Shown here in pieces: positions 44,270 to 53,945 of a stretch of 64,000 nt of DNA (position 1 is its first letter; each line of letters begins with the position of its first letter). Origin of the DNA: Pseudomonadota bacterium (GTDB lineage: Bacteria > Pseudomonadota > Alphaproteobacteria > Acetobacterales > Acetobacteraceae); NCBI GenBank assembly GCA_021801255.1, contig JAJYYH010000023.1, positions 19,987 through 83,986 of the forward strand, read 5' to 3'. The notes beneath the pieces were generated by a model. It was not told the origin of the DNA. It searched no databases and saw nothing but the letters and a program-made list of their open reading frames with translations. The translations under genes and the position numbers were made by a program.

Positions 44270-45391
44270 CTAGACCACCGCCTCGACCGGCGCCCGCTCG
44301 CTCCCGGCGTTAATGCGGCGATAGATGAAGGGGGGTGGGGCGATGCCGCGCTCGGCGACCGCTTCGGCCATCACCGCGTGATCCGGGGCGAGCGCGCAAG
44401 CCGGGTCGGTGCGCCCGGCATCCCCGGTCAGGGCAAAAGCCTGGCAGCGACAGCCCCCCCAATCGATCTCGCGCCGCTCGCATGACGCACAGGGCTCGGG
44501 CATCCAGTCGGTGCCACGAAAACGCAAAAACGCCGGATCGGATTGCCAGATCGCGGCGAGCGGGGTGTCGCGCACCGAGGGGAAGGTGAACCCTGGCAGG
44601 GTCTCGGCGGCATGGCAGGGCATCGCCTTGCCCGAGGGCGAAATATTGATGAAGCGCTGCGCCCAGCCACCCATGCAGGATTTCGGCCGGCTGGCATAGT
44701 AATCCGGCACGACATAGTCGATCACCATGCGGCCCTTGAGGCGGGCGCGCGCGGCCTCGACGGTCGCGGTGGTGGCGTCCAGCTCGGCGCGGCTCGGGAG
44801 CAGTGCGGCGCGGTTCTTGAGGCCCCAGCCGTAATACTGCACATGCGCGATCTCGCTGCGCTCGGCACCAAGTTTTTCCGCAATATCAATCATTCGCGCG
44901 ACATTCTGAATATTCTGGCGATGGACGACGAAATTCAGCGTGAGCGGCAGGCCGGCATCGCGGATGCGTTGGGCGGCGGCCAATTTCTTCGCGTGCGCGC
45001 CGCGATAGCCCCCGATGCGATCGGCGTTTTCTGGCTCGATATCCTGTAAACTCAATTGGATATGGTCGATGCCGGCGGCCATGAGGGCGGCCATCAGCGG
45101 CTCATCGAGGAGCACGCCAGAGGTAATGATATTGGTATAGAGACCGCGTGCCGAGGCGTGGCGGACGAGGTCGGGCAGATCCCGCCGCGCCGTCGGCTCG
45201 CCGCCGGTGAAATGGAGCTGCAGCACGCCGAGTTCGGCCGCCTGATCGAAAACCCGCATCCACGCCGACGTGTCAAGTTCGCTCGCCGGGCGTTCAAGCT
45301 CCAGCGGATTGGAGCAATAGGGGCATTGCAGCGGACAGCGATGGGTCAGCTCGACGATGAGGCCCATCGGCGGGGGAAACAGGCCGGTCAT
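44270..45391 (-). CDS. pqqE: PQQ biosynthesis radical SAM enzyme
   Basis: A 373-residue radical SAM enzyme that links Glu16 and Tyr20 of the PqqA peptide, held by PqqD. The CxxxCxxC cluster is in ELTHRCPLQCPYCSNP. C-terminal SPASM-type Cys clusters include PCHAAE and CASCERREIDWGGCRCQAF. The FTGGEPTARRDL motif is typical. It overlaps pqqD by four bases and ends the pqqBCDE block; a hairpin repeat follows before the quinoprotein relay genes. Confidence 0.96.
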   Translation of the reverse strand: MTGLFPPPMGLIVELTHRCPLQCPYCSNPLELERPASELDTSAWMRVFDQAAELGVLQLHFTGGEPTARRDLPDLVRHASARGLYTNIITSGVLLDEPLMAALMAAGIDHIQLSLQDIEPENADRIGGYRGAHAKKLAAAQRIRDAGLPLTLNFVVHRQNIQNVARMIDIAEKLGAERSEIAHVQYYGWGLKNRAALLPSRAELDATTATVEAARARLKGRMVIDYVVPDYYASRPKSCMGGWAQRFINISPSGKAMPCHAAETLPGFTFPSVRDTPLAAIWQSDPAFLRFRGTDWMPEPCASCERREIDWGGCRCQAFALTGDAGRTDPACALAPDHAVMAEAVAERGIAPPPFIYRRINAGSERAPVEAVV

Positions 45392-45663
45392 AGCGCGATC
45401 GCTCCCTTGTCGGCCAAATCCGTGAGCATCGCGGCGACGTCGGCGAGAATAACCGCGCGCGGGGCGGCGAAACGGGCGGCGAGGTCATCCGCGATGGCGC
45501 CGAGGCTGCGCGCGCCATCGATCAGCTTGAGCACTTCCACCGCCGGCTCGTCGGGCACGAATAACCGCTCTGGCGCCAACACCACCCAGGAAGCGCGCAC
45601 CGCGTCGAAGCGGAATTTGACGCCACGGCGAAGGCCTGGAACCGTGGTTTCGGGAAGGCTCAT
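45388..45663 (-). CDS. pqqD: PQQ biosynthesis peptide chaperone PqqD
   Basis: A 91-residue RRE-fold protein that binds the PqqA peptide and presents it to PqqE. The core RRGVKFRFDAVRASWVVLAPERLFVPDEPAVEVLKLIDG aligns with PqqD. It overlaps pqqE (45388-45391) and pqqC (45660-45663), four bases each, showing tight coupling. Confidence 0.93.
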   Translation of the reverse strand: MSLPETTVPGLRRGVKFRFDAVRASWVVLAPERLFVPDEPAVEVLKLIDGARSLGAIADDLAARFAAPRAVILADVAAMLTDLADKGAIAL

Positions 45664-46406
45664 TTCTCCAGCTCGGGGCGGAAGGCGCCGGGTGGGATCA
45701 GGCCCGGATCAACATAGGCGAAATGGAGCGCATCGAGCTGCGCCCACAGCACGTCGCATTTGAAGCGGAGCGCGGCCAGCACCGCTTCCTGCCGCTCGCT
45801 GGTGTCGGCGTGTTCCCTGACATAGGCCAGGGCAAATTCGACATCGCGCGGCGCCTGGGTAAGGCGCGGGGTAAAGTAAGCGAGCGTTTCCTTTGTAATA
45901 AAAGAATAGTTGGCGAGCATCCCGGCAACCCGCTCGGCAATGATACCGGGCGAGAACATTTCGGTGAGCGAGGAGGCGATGCCTTCCAGGACCGGCCGGT
46001 CGCGCACGAAATGGACGTAGGCATCAACAGCAAACCGGGTGCCGGGTAATAGGCCGCGGGTCGAGACGACATAGTCGGGATCGAGCCCGATCCCGGCGAC
46101 GAGCTTCATCCAGCGCGCGATGCCGCCGGTCCCCGGCGCATCACCGTCATGATCGACAATGCGGGTGCGCCAGGCGCGGCGAAGTTCCGGAGTGGGTAGG
46201 CGGGCGAGGAGGAAAGCGTCCTTGGCCGGGATACGGCTCTGATAATAAAACCGATTGAGCGCCCAAGCCTGCACCTGAGCGCGGGTGAGTTTGCCGCCAT
46301 GCAGCAATTTGTGGAAGGGGTGGTGGCTATGATAGCGCTCAGCGCCGATCTGACGGAGCGCCGCCTCTAGCTCGTCAGGCGATAGCGGGCGCGATTCCCC
46401 GATCAT
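45660..46406 (-). CDS. pqqC: Pyrroloquinoline-quinone synthase
   Basis: A 248-residue cofactor-free oxidase that does the last step of PQQ formation, ring closure and eight-electron oxidation. The motifs YHSHHPFHKLLHGGKL, QAWALNRFYYQSRIPAKDA, RIVDHDGD and ANYSFITKETLAYF are family-specific. The ATG at 46406 overlaps the pqqB stop by four bases, which fixes the start; 12 more in-frame codons upstream are inside pqqB. Confidence 0.95.
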   Translation of the reverse strand: MIGESRPLSPDELEAALRQIGAERYHSHHPFHKLLHGGKLTRAQVQAWALNRFYYQSRIPAKDAFLLARLPTPELRRAWRTRIVDHDGDAPGTGGIARWMKLVAGIGLDPDYVVSTRGLLPGTRFAVDAYVHFVRDRPVLEGIASSLTEMFSPGIIAERVAGMLANYSFITKETLAYFTPRLTQAPRDVEFALAYVREHADTSERQEAVLAALRFKCDVLWAQLDALHFAYVDPGLIPPGAFRPELEK

Positions 46407-47323
46407 AGCTCCACTTCCATTCCATCCTCCCCGACCCGCCATCCCGCTGCCACCACCGCGGCATGCTCGGGTGTGTCCTCAAGCAGGATCGGGTTCGAAT
46501 TATTGATATGGATCAAGATGCGACGCGCAATGGAACAAGTTTCGAACGCGGCGAGCGTGCCGTCAGGGCCGCCGACGCTGATATGCCCCATGCGCTGGCC
46601 GGTTTTGGTGCCGATCCCGGCGCGTATCATCTCGTCGTCGCGCCACAGCGTGCCATCGAAAAACAGCGCGTCCGCGCCCTCCACGCGGGCCAGCAGCTTA
46701 TCGGTCACACGGGCGCAGTTGGGGATGAAAAAAAACCGATGGCGGCCGTCGCTGATCTCCGCGCCGACCGTTTCTTCGCCTTCGACGGTCGGCGGTGGCA
46801 CGCCGGGGCGTTCAAGATAAAGCGGCACTTTGCCGGGAACGGCAAAAAGCGTGAGCGTCAGGCCGCTCGTCCCGCCTTTGGTGAGCGGGAGCAAGAGCGG
46901 CTCGTCAAGCGGAACGCGCACGCGGCGGACGATATCACGGGCGAGGACTTCGAAAATCGGGTTCTCGTCGAGCACGCCGAGGACAGTGCCGGTGGCAAAG
47001 ATGCTGAACGCCTCAGCCTCGCGCAGATTGAGCAGGCCGGCGACCGCATCGACATTGCCATCGGTCAGCACAACGCCCTGGATCGGGGTTGAACGCAAGC
47101 CGGTTCGCGGCTGCAGAAAGGGGAAGCGCTCGATCTGGGCGCGCAGGTCGGGCGAAGCACTGAAGACGAACCAGTTGGCATTATCGGCGGAAACCGCGAG
47201 CGAGATCTGGCTACGCGGCTTGGCCGCGGGATCGCCCGCACGCGCCCGCCAGCAACCTGGCGCGTTGGAATTCCATTGAGGAAAACCGCCGCCGGCTGCA
47301 GCGCCGAGAATGACGACCCGCAT
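46403..47323 (-). CDS. pqqB: PQQ biosynthesis protein PqqB
   Basis: A 306-residue metallo-beta-lactamase-fold protein, now thought to hydroxylate the linked tyrosine during PQQ formation. The start MRVVILGAAAGGGFPQWNSNAPGC and the later GTLWRDDEMI, MGHISVGGPDGTL and ILIHINNSNPIL are typical of PqqB. It follows pqqA after a strong hairpin that should lower its expression relative to the precursor peptide. Confidence 0.95.
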   Translation of the reverse strand: MRVVILGAAAGGGFPQWNSNAPGCWRARAGDPAAKPRSQISLAVSADNANWFVFSASPDLRAQIERFPFLQPRTGLRSTPIQGVVLTDGNVDAVAGLLNLREAEAFSIFATGTVLGVLDENPIFEVLARDIVRRVRVPLDEPLLLPLTKGGTSGLTLTLFAVPGKVPLYLERPGVPPPTVEGEETVGAEISDGRHRFFFIPNCARVTDKLLARVEGADALFFDGTLWRDDEMIRAGIGTKTGQRMGHISVGGPDGTLAAFETCSIARRILIHINNSNPILLEDTPEHAAVVAAGWRVGEDGMEVEL

Positions 47324-47344
47324 GACGTTCCCTCGATAGCCCGC

Positions 47345-47384
47345 AAAACAAACGCCGCCGGAGGCAGGGCCCCTCGGCGGCGTT
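47345..47384 (-). terminator. Attenuating hairpin between pqqA and pqqB
   Basis: A 10-bp perfect stem (AACGCCGCCG with CGGCGGCGTT) around a 14-base loop, followed on the minus strand by TTTGTTTT. It sits between the pqqA stop and the pqqB start. Partial termination here would give more pqqA than pqqBCDE message, as known for other pqq operons. Confidence 0.8.
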
Positions 47385-47393
47385 AATTCGAAA

Positions 47394-47474
47394 TTACTTC
47401 ACTTCGGCGCAGGCGTAGCAGTTGATTTCTGCACCGAGAGCGATTTCGACGATTTTCGGGGTCTTCCAGGCCAT
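47394..47474 (-). CDS. pqqA: PQQ precursor peptide PqqA
   Basis: A 26-residue ribosomal precursor. It contains the invariant Glu16 and Tyr20 that become PQQ (motif GAEINCYA). The ATG at 47474 is preceded by a strong GGAGG site at the right distance; the frame continues upstream but without conservation. It is the first gene of pqqABCDE. No dedicated pqqF/G protease gene is present in the window. Confidence 0.96.
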   Translation of the reverse strand: MAWKTPKIVEIALGAEINCYACAEVK

Positions 47475-47693
47475 GGTGTTGCCTCCTTTGCATGATTGAT
47501 TGGCACGCCAAATAAAGCGAGTGATGAAGCCTATCGCTCCATCGAAACGCCAGATCGGAACACTTTGTTGAGACACCGCGTTACCCGACCTAAACCACTA
47601 GATAGCGCGGTCCCGCTCCCCTCGCAAACGGATTTTCTCGATGAACATGATCGAGCCGGGGTTGTGATCAAGCCGGGACGGCAAGAAACGGCT

Positions 47694-47975
47694 TCAGCCA
47701 TTGGCGGTGGTAGGATCGATGGTGCGCTTGACCTCGGTGATGCGGTTGGCGGGAAAGCCACTCTTTTCGGCATGACGGCGGATGATCGCCTCGTCGGCAG
47801 CGAGGTAGACGCAAAACGTCTTGTCGTTCGCGACATAGCTTTCGACCCATTGAATGTTCGGACCGAGTTCGGCCAGCACCTCGTTCGACTTCGCCGCCGC
47901 CGCCTGCAAGGCCGCGCGCTCGGCGCTGCCGATCGCCGGCAGGTCGCGCTCGATGATGAATTTTTTCAGCGCCAT
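47694..47975 (-). CDS. DUF4242-family small protein
   Basis: A 93-residue protein starting MALKKFIIERDLP. The central WVESYVANDKTFCVYLAADEAIIRRHAEKSGFPAN pattern is that of DUF4242 (ferredoxin-like fold; one characterised relative binds nickel). The function is unknown. It lies upstream of pqqA on the same strand, about 220 bases away, and divergent from the LysR gene. Confidence 0.75.
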   Translation of the reverse strand: MALKKFIIERDLPAIGSAERAALQAAAAKSNEVLAELGPNIQWVESYVANDKTFCVYLAADEAIIRRHAEKSGFPANRITEVKRTIDPTTANG

Positions 47976-48060
47976 GACGTTACTCCCATTTGACAAAAGA
48001 CGCTAAATCATCGCACCGACTGACCGACCACGCAATCGGCTCGAGAGGGATGTCCCCGGC

Positions 48061-48957
48061 TTGATCGAAAAGCTCGAATATCTCCTGGCTTTGGCGCGCG
48101 AGCGGCATTTCGGCCATGCCGCCGAGGTGTGCGGCGTGACGCAGCCGACGCTCTCGGCCGGCATCAAGCAGCTCGAAGAGACCCTCGGCGTGCTATTGGT
48201 CCAGCGTGGCTCACGATTCTTGGGCTTCACACCGGAGGGCGAGCGCACCCTCGACTGGGCGCGGCGCATCGTCGCCGACGCGCGCGCCATGCGCCAGGAA
48301 ATCCGGGCATTGAAACAGGGGCTGGCGGGCAATCTCAAAATTGCTGTCGTCCCCACGGCGCTCGCCATGGTCGCCCAACTCACCACGCCCTATCGTGAGC
48401 GCCATCCCGGCGTCACCTTCACCATCCTCTCCGCGACCTCGATCGCGACGCTGGCGTTACTCGAAAATCTCGAGGTCGATGCCGGCATTACCTATCTCGA
48501 CAACGAGCCGCTTGGGCGGGTGCGCACGGTGCCGCTCTATCATGAACTGTACTGCCTGATCACCGCGCCCGAGGCGCCGCTCGGGGACCGCACCGAGGTG
48601 ACCTGGGAGGATGTCGCGCAGATCCCGCTCTGCTTGCTCACGCCGGATATGCAGAACCGGCGCATTCTTGACCGCCTGCTGCGGATGACCGGACGGCCGT
48701 CCTCGCCGACGCTCGAATCGAACTCGATGGTGGCGCTGTGGTCGCATGTCCGCACCGGGCGTTGGGCGAGCGTGATGCCGGTCAAGCTCGCCTCGATGCT
48801 TGGGCTGAGTGCCGCGGTGCGGGCGATCCCGATCAAGGGCGGTCCGCCGAGCCCCAGCGTCGGCCTCGTCGTCCCCTATCGCGAACCGATGACCCCGCTC
48901 ACCGCCGCCCTCGTCACCCAAGCCCAGATCATCGCCGCGCAACTCGAGGCTGGCTGA
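48061..48957 (+). CDS. LysR-family regulator, probably of the formate dehydrogenase operon
   Basis: A 298-residue LysR-type regulator. The winged helix is at about 1-60 (LEYLLALARERHFGHAAEVCGVTQPTLSAGIKQLEETLG), followed by a linker helix and a two-lobed effector domain. Start is TTG 48061, directly at the conserved N-terminus. It lies 119 bases upstream of fdsG in the same direction, an arrangement seen for FdsR-type regulators of NAD-linked formate dehydrogenases. Formate or a related metabolite as inducer is inference. Confidence 0.85.
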   Translation: MIEKLEYLLALARERHFGHAAEVCGVTQPTLSAGIKQLEETLGVLLVQRGSRFLGFTPEGERTLDWARRIVADARAMRQEIRALKQGLAGNLKIAVVPTALAMVAQLTTPYRERHPGVTFTILSATSIATLALLENLEVDAGITYLDNEPLGRVRTVPLYHELYCLITAPEAPLGDRTEVTWEDVAQIPLCLLTPDMQNRRILDRLLRMTGRPSSPTLESNSMVALWSHVRTGRWASVMPVKLASMLGLSAAVRAIPIKGGPPSPSVGLVVPYREPMTPLTAALVTQAQIIAAQLEAG

Positions 48958-49076
48958 CGCCGCAGCGATAACCAAACCTTCATTGCCTTGTTCTATGGTA
49001 CAACGGATCAGCGGGCTTGATCGGCCCGGCCGGTATGCGCACATATTTACCGAGGATTGTCCGGGAACAAGGTTTG

Positions 49077-49547
49077 ATGCACGAATATAGCGCCTGGGAT
49101 GACGAACGCGCCGGCGAGATCATCACCCCCTGGTGCACGGCTGAAGGCGGCACGCTGCCTGCGCTGCACGCGCTGATGGCGGAATTCGGCGCGGTGCCCG
49201 ATGCAGCGGTGCCGTTGCTGGCACAACAATTTAATCTTTCGCGCGCCGAAATACGTGGGATTATCAGCTTCTACCACGATTTCCGGCGCACGCCACCGGG
49301 CCGGCACGTGCTGAAACTCTGCCGCGCGGAGGCCTGCCAGTCGATGCACGGCGCGACGCTCGCGGAAAACCTGCTGGCGCGGCTCGGCCTCACTTGGGGC
49401 GCTACCACGACCGATGGTGCGCTGACCATCGAGCCAGTCTATTGTCTCGGGCTGTGCGCCGTCGCCCCCGCGGCACTCCTCGACGAGGTGCCGCAAGGCC
49501 GGCTCGATGTGGCGCGGCTCGATCGCCTGGTCGCGGCGACACGATGA
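49077..49547 (+). CDS. fdsG: NAD-dependent formate dehydrogenase gamma subunit
   Basis: A 156-residue NuoE-like subunit carrying a 2Fe-2S centre. Its Cys ligands are in LCRAEACQSMHG and VYCLGLCAVAP. It relays electrons from FdsA to the FMN-bearing FdsB. The ATG at 49077 has an AAGG just upstream; earlier starts at 49035 (ATG) or 49017 (TTG) would add 14-20 residues. Its stop overlaps fdsB as ATGA. Confidence 0.93.
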   Translation: MHEYSAWDDERAGEIITPWCTAEGGTLPALHALMAEFGAVPDAAVPLLAQQFNLSRAEIRGIISFYHDFRRTPPGRHVLKLCRAEACQSMHGATLAENLLARLGLTWGATTTDGALTIEPVYCLGLCAVAPAALLDEVPQGRLDVARLDRLVAATR

Positions 49548-51103
49548 GCGCGCGGGTTTTTCTCCCCATTGATGCCGGCGCGCTGGCGCTTGGCGCCGAC
49601 GATGTCGCCGCGGCGCTTGCGGCTCACGCCCGCGCGCGCGGCATTGCCCTCGAAATCGTGCGCACCGGCGCGCGCGGGCTCTACTGGCTGGAACCGCTCC
49701 TGGAAGTGGCGCGGCCGGAAGGGCGGATCGCCTATGGCCCGGTGAGCGCGGCGGATGTGCCCGCTTTGTTCGAAAGCGGCTTTCTCGACGGCGCCGCTCA
49801 CCCCTTGCGGGTCGGCCGGCCGGAGGAGATCCCCTTCCTCACGCGCCAGACGCGGCTCACCTTTGCCCGCTGCGGCATCGTCGATCCCGCCTCGGCGGCG
49901 GATTACGAAGCCCTGGGCGGCTGGCGCGGTCTGACGCGGGCCTTGGCGCTCGGGGCGGCGGCGAGCATCGAGGAGGTGGTCGCCTCGGGCTTGCGCGGGC
50001 GCGGCGGCGCCGGGTTCCCGACCGGGATCAAATGGCGCACCGCCGCAGCCGCCCAGGCGGATCGCAAATACATCGTCTGCAACGCCGATGAGGGCGATTC
50101 CGGCACTTTCGCCGATCGCATGATCATGGAAGGTGATCCCTTCGTGCTGATCGAGGGGATGCTGATCGCGGGTTACGCGGTTGGCGCCAGCAAAGGCTAT
50201 ATCTATACCCGTTCCGAATACCCGCACGCGATCGCGGCGATGAATCGCGCGCTCGCCGCCGCCCGCGCCGGAGGATTTCTTGGCGCCAATATCCAGGGCT
50301 CGGGATTTTCCTTCGATCTCGAAGTGCGGGTCGGCGCCGGTGCCTATGTCTGCGGTGAGGAGACGGCGCTGCTCGACAGTCTGGAGGGCAAGCGCGGCGT
50401 GGTGCGTGCCAAGCCGCCGCTGCCGGCGATCCAGGGGCTGTTTGGCCGGCCGACAGTGATCAACAATGTGATCTCGCTGGCTTCCGTCCCGACCATCCTC
50501 GCCGAGGGCGCGAAACACTATCAGGGGCTCGGCTATGGTCGCTCGCGCGGCACCATGCCGATCCAGCTTGCCGGCAATATCCGCTATCCGGGCCTGTTCG
50601 AGGCGGCCTTTGGCGTCACTTTAGGCGAACTGGTGAACGAGATCGGCGGCGGCACGGCCACCGGGCGCCCGGTGCGGGCGGTGCAGGTCGGCGGCCCGCT
50701 CGGCGCCTATTTCCCGCCCGCCCTGTTCGACACGCCGTTCGACTATGAGGCTTTCGCCGCGCGCGACGGGCTGATCGGCCATGGCGGCGTGGTGGTATTC
50801 GACGATACTGTCGATATGGCGGCCCAGGCGCGTTTTGCGATGGAGTTCTGCGCCATTGAATCCTGTGGCAAATGTACCCCCTGCCGCATCGGCTCGACCC
50901 GTGGCGTGGAGGTCATCACGCGCATCCAGCAGGGCGTGGATGTGGAAAAAAACCTCGCTCTCGTTACCGATCTCTGCGAGACCATGAAGTTCGGTTCGCT
51001 CTGCGCGTTGGGCGGCTTCACGCCCTATCCGGTGATCAGCGCGCTCACCCATTTCCGCGAGGATTTCACCCGCGCCACGGCGCGCCAAGCCGCGGCTGAA
51101 TAG
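49544..51103 (+). CDS. fdsB: NAD-dependent formate dehydrogenase beta subunit
   Basis: A 519-residue NuoF-like diaphorase subunit that hands electrons to NAD. The NADH/FMN region is GLRGRGGAGFPTGIKW with YIVCNADEGDSGTF, and the 4Fe-4S cluster is in ESCGKCTPCRIGSTRG. An extra N-terminal thioredoxin-like domain (about 1-120) is typical of FdsB. The ATG at 49544 is fixed by the fdsG overlap. It ends 10 bases before fdsA. Confidence 0.96.
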   Translation: MSARVFLPIDAGALALGADDVAAALAAHARARGIALEIVRTGARGLYWLEPLLEVARPEGRIAYGPVSAADVPALFESGFLDGAAHPLRVGRPEEIPFLTRQTRLTFARCGIVDPASAADYEALGGWRGLTRALALGAAASIEEVVASGLRGRGGAGFPTGIKWRTAAAAQADRKYIVCNADEGDSGTFADRMIMEGDPFVLIEGMLIAGYAVGASKGYIYTRSEYPHAIAAMNRALAAARAGGFLGANIQGSGFSFDLEVRVGAGAYVCGEETALLDSLEGKRGVVRAKPPLPAIQGLFGRPTVINNVISLASVPTILAEGAKHYQGLGYGRSRGTMPIQLAGNIRYPGLFEAAFGVTLGELVNEIGGGTATGRPVRAVQVGGPLGAYFPPALFDTPFDYEAFAARDGLIGHGGVVVFDDTVDMAAQARFAMEFCAIESCGKCTPCRIGSTRGVEVITRIQQGVDVEKNLALVTDLCETMKFGSLCALGGFTPYPVISALTHFREDFTRATARQAAAE

Positions 51104-51113
51104 GGAGACCACC

Positions 51114-53945
51114 ATGCCTCTGATCAAGGAAACCGATTACGGCACGCCGGCGATTGCATCGGAAAAAACCATATCGCTGATGATCGACGGCATGACCATG
51201 GAAGTGCCCGAGGGCACCTCGATCATGCGCGCGGCCGCGCTGGCGGGCATTACAGTGCCGAAACTCTGCGCCACCGACAGCCTGAACGCCTTTGGCTCCT
51301 GCCGGCTCTGCCTTGTCGAGATCGAGGGCCGCGCCGGCACGCCGGCCTCCTGCACCACCCCCGTCGCTCCCGGCATGGTGGTCGCGACAGAGACCGAGCG
51401 GTTGAAGAAACTCCGTCGCGGCATCATGGAGCTTTACGTTTCGGACTTCCCGCGCGATATTCTCACCGCTCCCGCCAACGGCAACTGCGAGTTCCATGAC
51501 ATGGCCGGGGCGGTCGGTTTGCGTGAAGTGCGCTATGGCTATGATGGGGCAACTCATCTTAACGCCAAGAAGGACGAATCGAATCCCTATTTTACATTCG
51601 ATGCGTCGAGATGCATCGTCTGCTCGCGCTGTGTACGCGCCTGCGAGGATATCCAGGGCACCTACGCGCTGACCATCGCGGGACGTGGTTTTGCCTCGCA
51701 GGTGGCGACGGGGGGCACGGATTTCTTCGCCTCCGAATGCGTCTCCTGCGGCGCCTGCGTGCAGGCCTGCCCGACGGGCGCGCTGATCGAGAAATCGGTG
51801 ATCGCCGCGGGCCAGCCCGAGCACTCCGTCATCACCACCTGCGCCTATTGCGGCGTGGGGTGCAACTTCAAGGCGGAGATGCGCGGCGAGGAAGTGGTGC
51901 GCATGGTCCCTTATAAAGATGGCAAGGCCAATCACGGCCATTCCTGCGTCAAGGGCCGTTTCGCCTGGGGCTATGCCATGCATCGCGAGCGTATCCTCAA
52001 GCCCATGCTGCGCGAGAAAATCACGGATCCCTGGCGCGAGGTTTCCTGGGAGGAGGCGATCGGGCGCGTCGCCTCCGAATTCAAGCGCATCCAGGCGCGA
52101 TACGGGCGCTTTTCGGTCGGCGGCATCACCTCCTCGCGCTGCACCAACGAGGAAACCTATCTGGTGCAGCAATTGGTGCGCGCCGGTTTCGGCAACAACA
52201 ATGTCGATACTTGCGCCCGTGTCTGCCACTCACCCACCGGCTACGGGCTGAAGGCAACGTTCGGCACCTCGGCGGGCACGCAGGATTTCGACTCTATCGA
52301 TCACGCCGACGTCATGCTGGTGATCGGCGCCAACCCGACGGACGCGCACCCGGTCTTTGCCTCCGCCATGAAGCGACGGCTCCGCGCCGGGGCGAAACTC
52401 ATCGTCGTCGATCCGCGCCGCATCGATCTCGTGCGCACGCCGCATGTCGCGGCGACCTATCATCTGGCGCTGCAGCCGGGCACCAATGTCGCGATCGTCA
52501 ACGCGCTCGCCCATGTCGTCGTCACCGAAAACCTCGTCAACGAGGCCTTCGTGCGCGATCATTGCGAATGGGACGCTTTTCAGGACTGGGCCTCCTTCAT
52601 TGCGCGGCCGGAAAACAGCCCCGAGGCGGTGGCGAAAGTCGCGGGCGTACCGGCCGCCCTCATCCGCGACGCGGCGCGGCTCTATGCCACCGGCGGTAAT
52701 GCCGCGATCTATTACGGCCTCGGCGTCACCGAACACAGCCAGGGTACGACAACGGTGATCGCGATCGCCAATCTCGCCATGGCGACCGGCAATATCGGCC
52801 GCCCCGGCGTCGGCGTGAATCCGCTGCGCGGGCAGAACAATGTCCAGGGCTCGTGCGACATGGGCAGTTTCCCCCATGAACTGCCCGATTACCGCCATAT
52901 CTCGGACCCCGCGGTGCGGCGCATCTATGAGGATATCTGGGGCGTCAAGCTCGACGCCGAGCCGGGCCTGCGCATTCCCAACATGATCGACGCGGCGATG
53001 GATGGCTCCTTCAAGGGCCTCTACATCCAGGGCGAGGACATCATACAATCCGATCCCGACACGCAACACATGATCGCCGGGATCAGCGCCATGGAATGCG
53101 TCGTGGTGCAGGATCTGTTCCTTAACGAGACCGCGAATTACGCGCATATTTTCCTCCCCGGCTCGAGTTTTCTGGAGAAGGACGGCACTTTCACCAATGC
53201 CGAGCGGCGCGTGAACCGGGTGCGCCGGGTGATGCGGCCGAAAAACGGCTATGCCGACTGGGAGATCACTCAGTTGATCGCTCAGGCACTGGGCTATCCG
53301 ATGCACTACGCCCATCCTTCCGAGATCATGGACGAGATCGCCCGCACCACGCCGAGCTTCGCCGGAATTTCCTATGATTTGCTCGATCGCGTGGGCTCGG
53401 TGCAATGGCCATGCGACGCGAACGCGCCGCTCGGCACCCCGGTGATGCATATCGGCGGGTTCGCGCGCGGGCGCGGCCATTTCATGATTACCGAATATGT
53501 TCCGACCGAGGAAAAAAGCGGCCCGCGCTTTCCGCTTTTGCTCACCACCGGGCGTATCCTCTCGCAGTACAATGTCGGCGCGCAGACGCGGCACACCGAG
53601 AATTCCCTCTGGCACGAGGAGGATCGGCTGGAAATCCACCCCCATGACGCCGAACAGCGCGGCATCCGCGATGGCGACTGGGTAAAACTCGAAAGTCGCT
53701 CGGGCGCTACGGCCTTGCGCGCGCTGATCACCGATCGCGTGGCCACCGGCGTGGTCTACACCACCTTCCACCACCCTGACACGCAGGCCAATGTTGTCAC
53801 CACCGAATTCTCCGACTGGGCAACCAACTGCCCGGAATACAAGGTGACGGCGGTGCAGGTTTCACGCTCCAACGGGCCGACGGAATGGCAGGAAACCTAT
53901 CGTCAGCACGCCGAACAGAGCCGGCGCGTCCTGGCCGCGGAATGA
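51114..53945 (+). CDS. fdsA: NAD-dependent formate dehydrogenase alpha subunit (molybdenum/tungsten bis-MGD)
   Basis: A 943-residue catalytic subunit oxidising formate to CO2. Order of parts: 2Fe-2S domain (LCATDSLNAFGSCRLCLVEI), His-coordinated and two 4Fe-4S clusters (CIVCSRCVRACEDIQG, CVSCGACVQACPTGA), the YCGVGCNFK cluster, then the Mo/W domain. The metal-ligand Cys is in VDTCARVCHSPTGYGL, with the usual neighbouring His. A full C-terminal dinucleotide domain is present. It overlaps fdhD by four bases. Confidence 0.97.
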   Translation: MPLIKETDYGTPAIASEKTISLMIDGMTMEVPEGTSIMRAAALAGITVPKLCATDSLNAFGSCRLCLVEIEGRAGTPASCTTPVAPGMVVATETERLKKLRRGIMELYVSDFPRDILTAPANGNCEFHDMAGAVGLREVRYGYDGATHLNAKKDESNPYFTFDASRCIVCSRCVRACEDIQGTYALTIAGRGFASQVATGGTDFFASECVSCGACVQACPTGALIEKSVIAAGQPEHSVITTCAYCGVGCNFKAEMRGEEVVRMVPYKDGKANHGHSCVKGRFAWGYAMHRERILKPMLREKITDPWREVSWEEAIGRVASEFKRIQARYGRFSVGGITSSRCTNEETYLVQQLVRAGFGNNNVDTCARVCHSPTGYGLKATFGTSAGTQDFDSIDHADVMLVIGANPTDAHPVFASAMKRRLRAGAKLIVVDPRRIDLVRTPHVAATYHLALQPGTNVAIVNALAHVVVTENLVNEAFVRDHCEWDAFQDWASFIARPENSPEAVAKVAGVPAALIRDAARLYATGGNAAIYYGLGVTEHSQGTTTVIAIANLAMATGNIGRPGVGVNPLRGQNNVQGSCDMGSFPHELPDYRHISDPAVRRIYEDIWGVKLDAEPGLRIPNMIDAAMDGSFKGLYIQGEDIIQSDPDTQHMIAGISAMECVVVQDLFLNETANYAHIFLPGSSFLEKDGTFTNAERRVNRVRRVMRPKNGYADWEITQLIAQALGYPMHYAHPSEIMDEIARTTPSFAGISYDLLDRVGSVQWPCDANAPLGTPVMHIGGFARGRGHFMITEYVPTEEKSGPRFPLLLTTGRILSQYNVGAQTRHTENSLWHEEDRLEIHPHDAEQRGIRDGDWVKLESRSGATALRALITDRVATGVVYTTFHHPDTQANVVTTEFSDWATNCPEYKVTAVQVSRSNGPTEWQETYRQHAEQSRRVLAAE

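Noticed and set aside
52230..53774. A 514-codon minus-strand open frame
   Set aside because: Antisense to fdsA, which is complete and well conserved.
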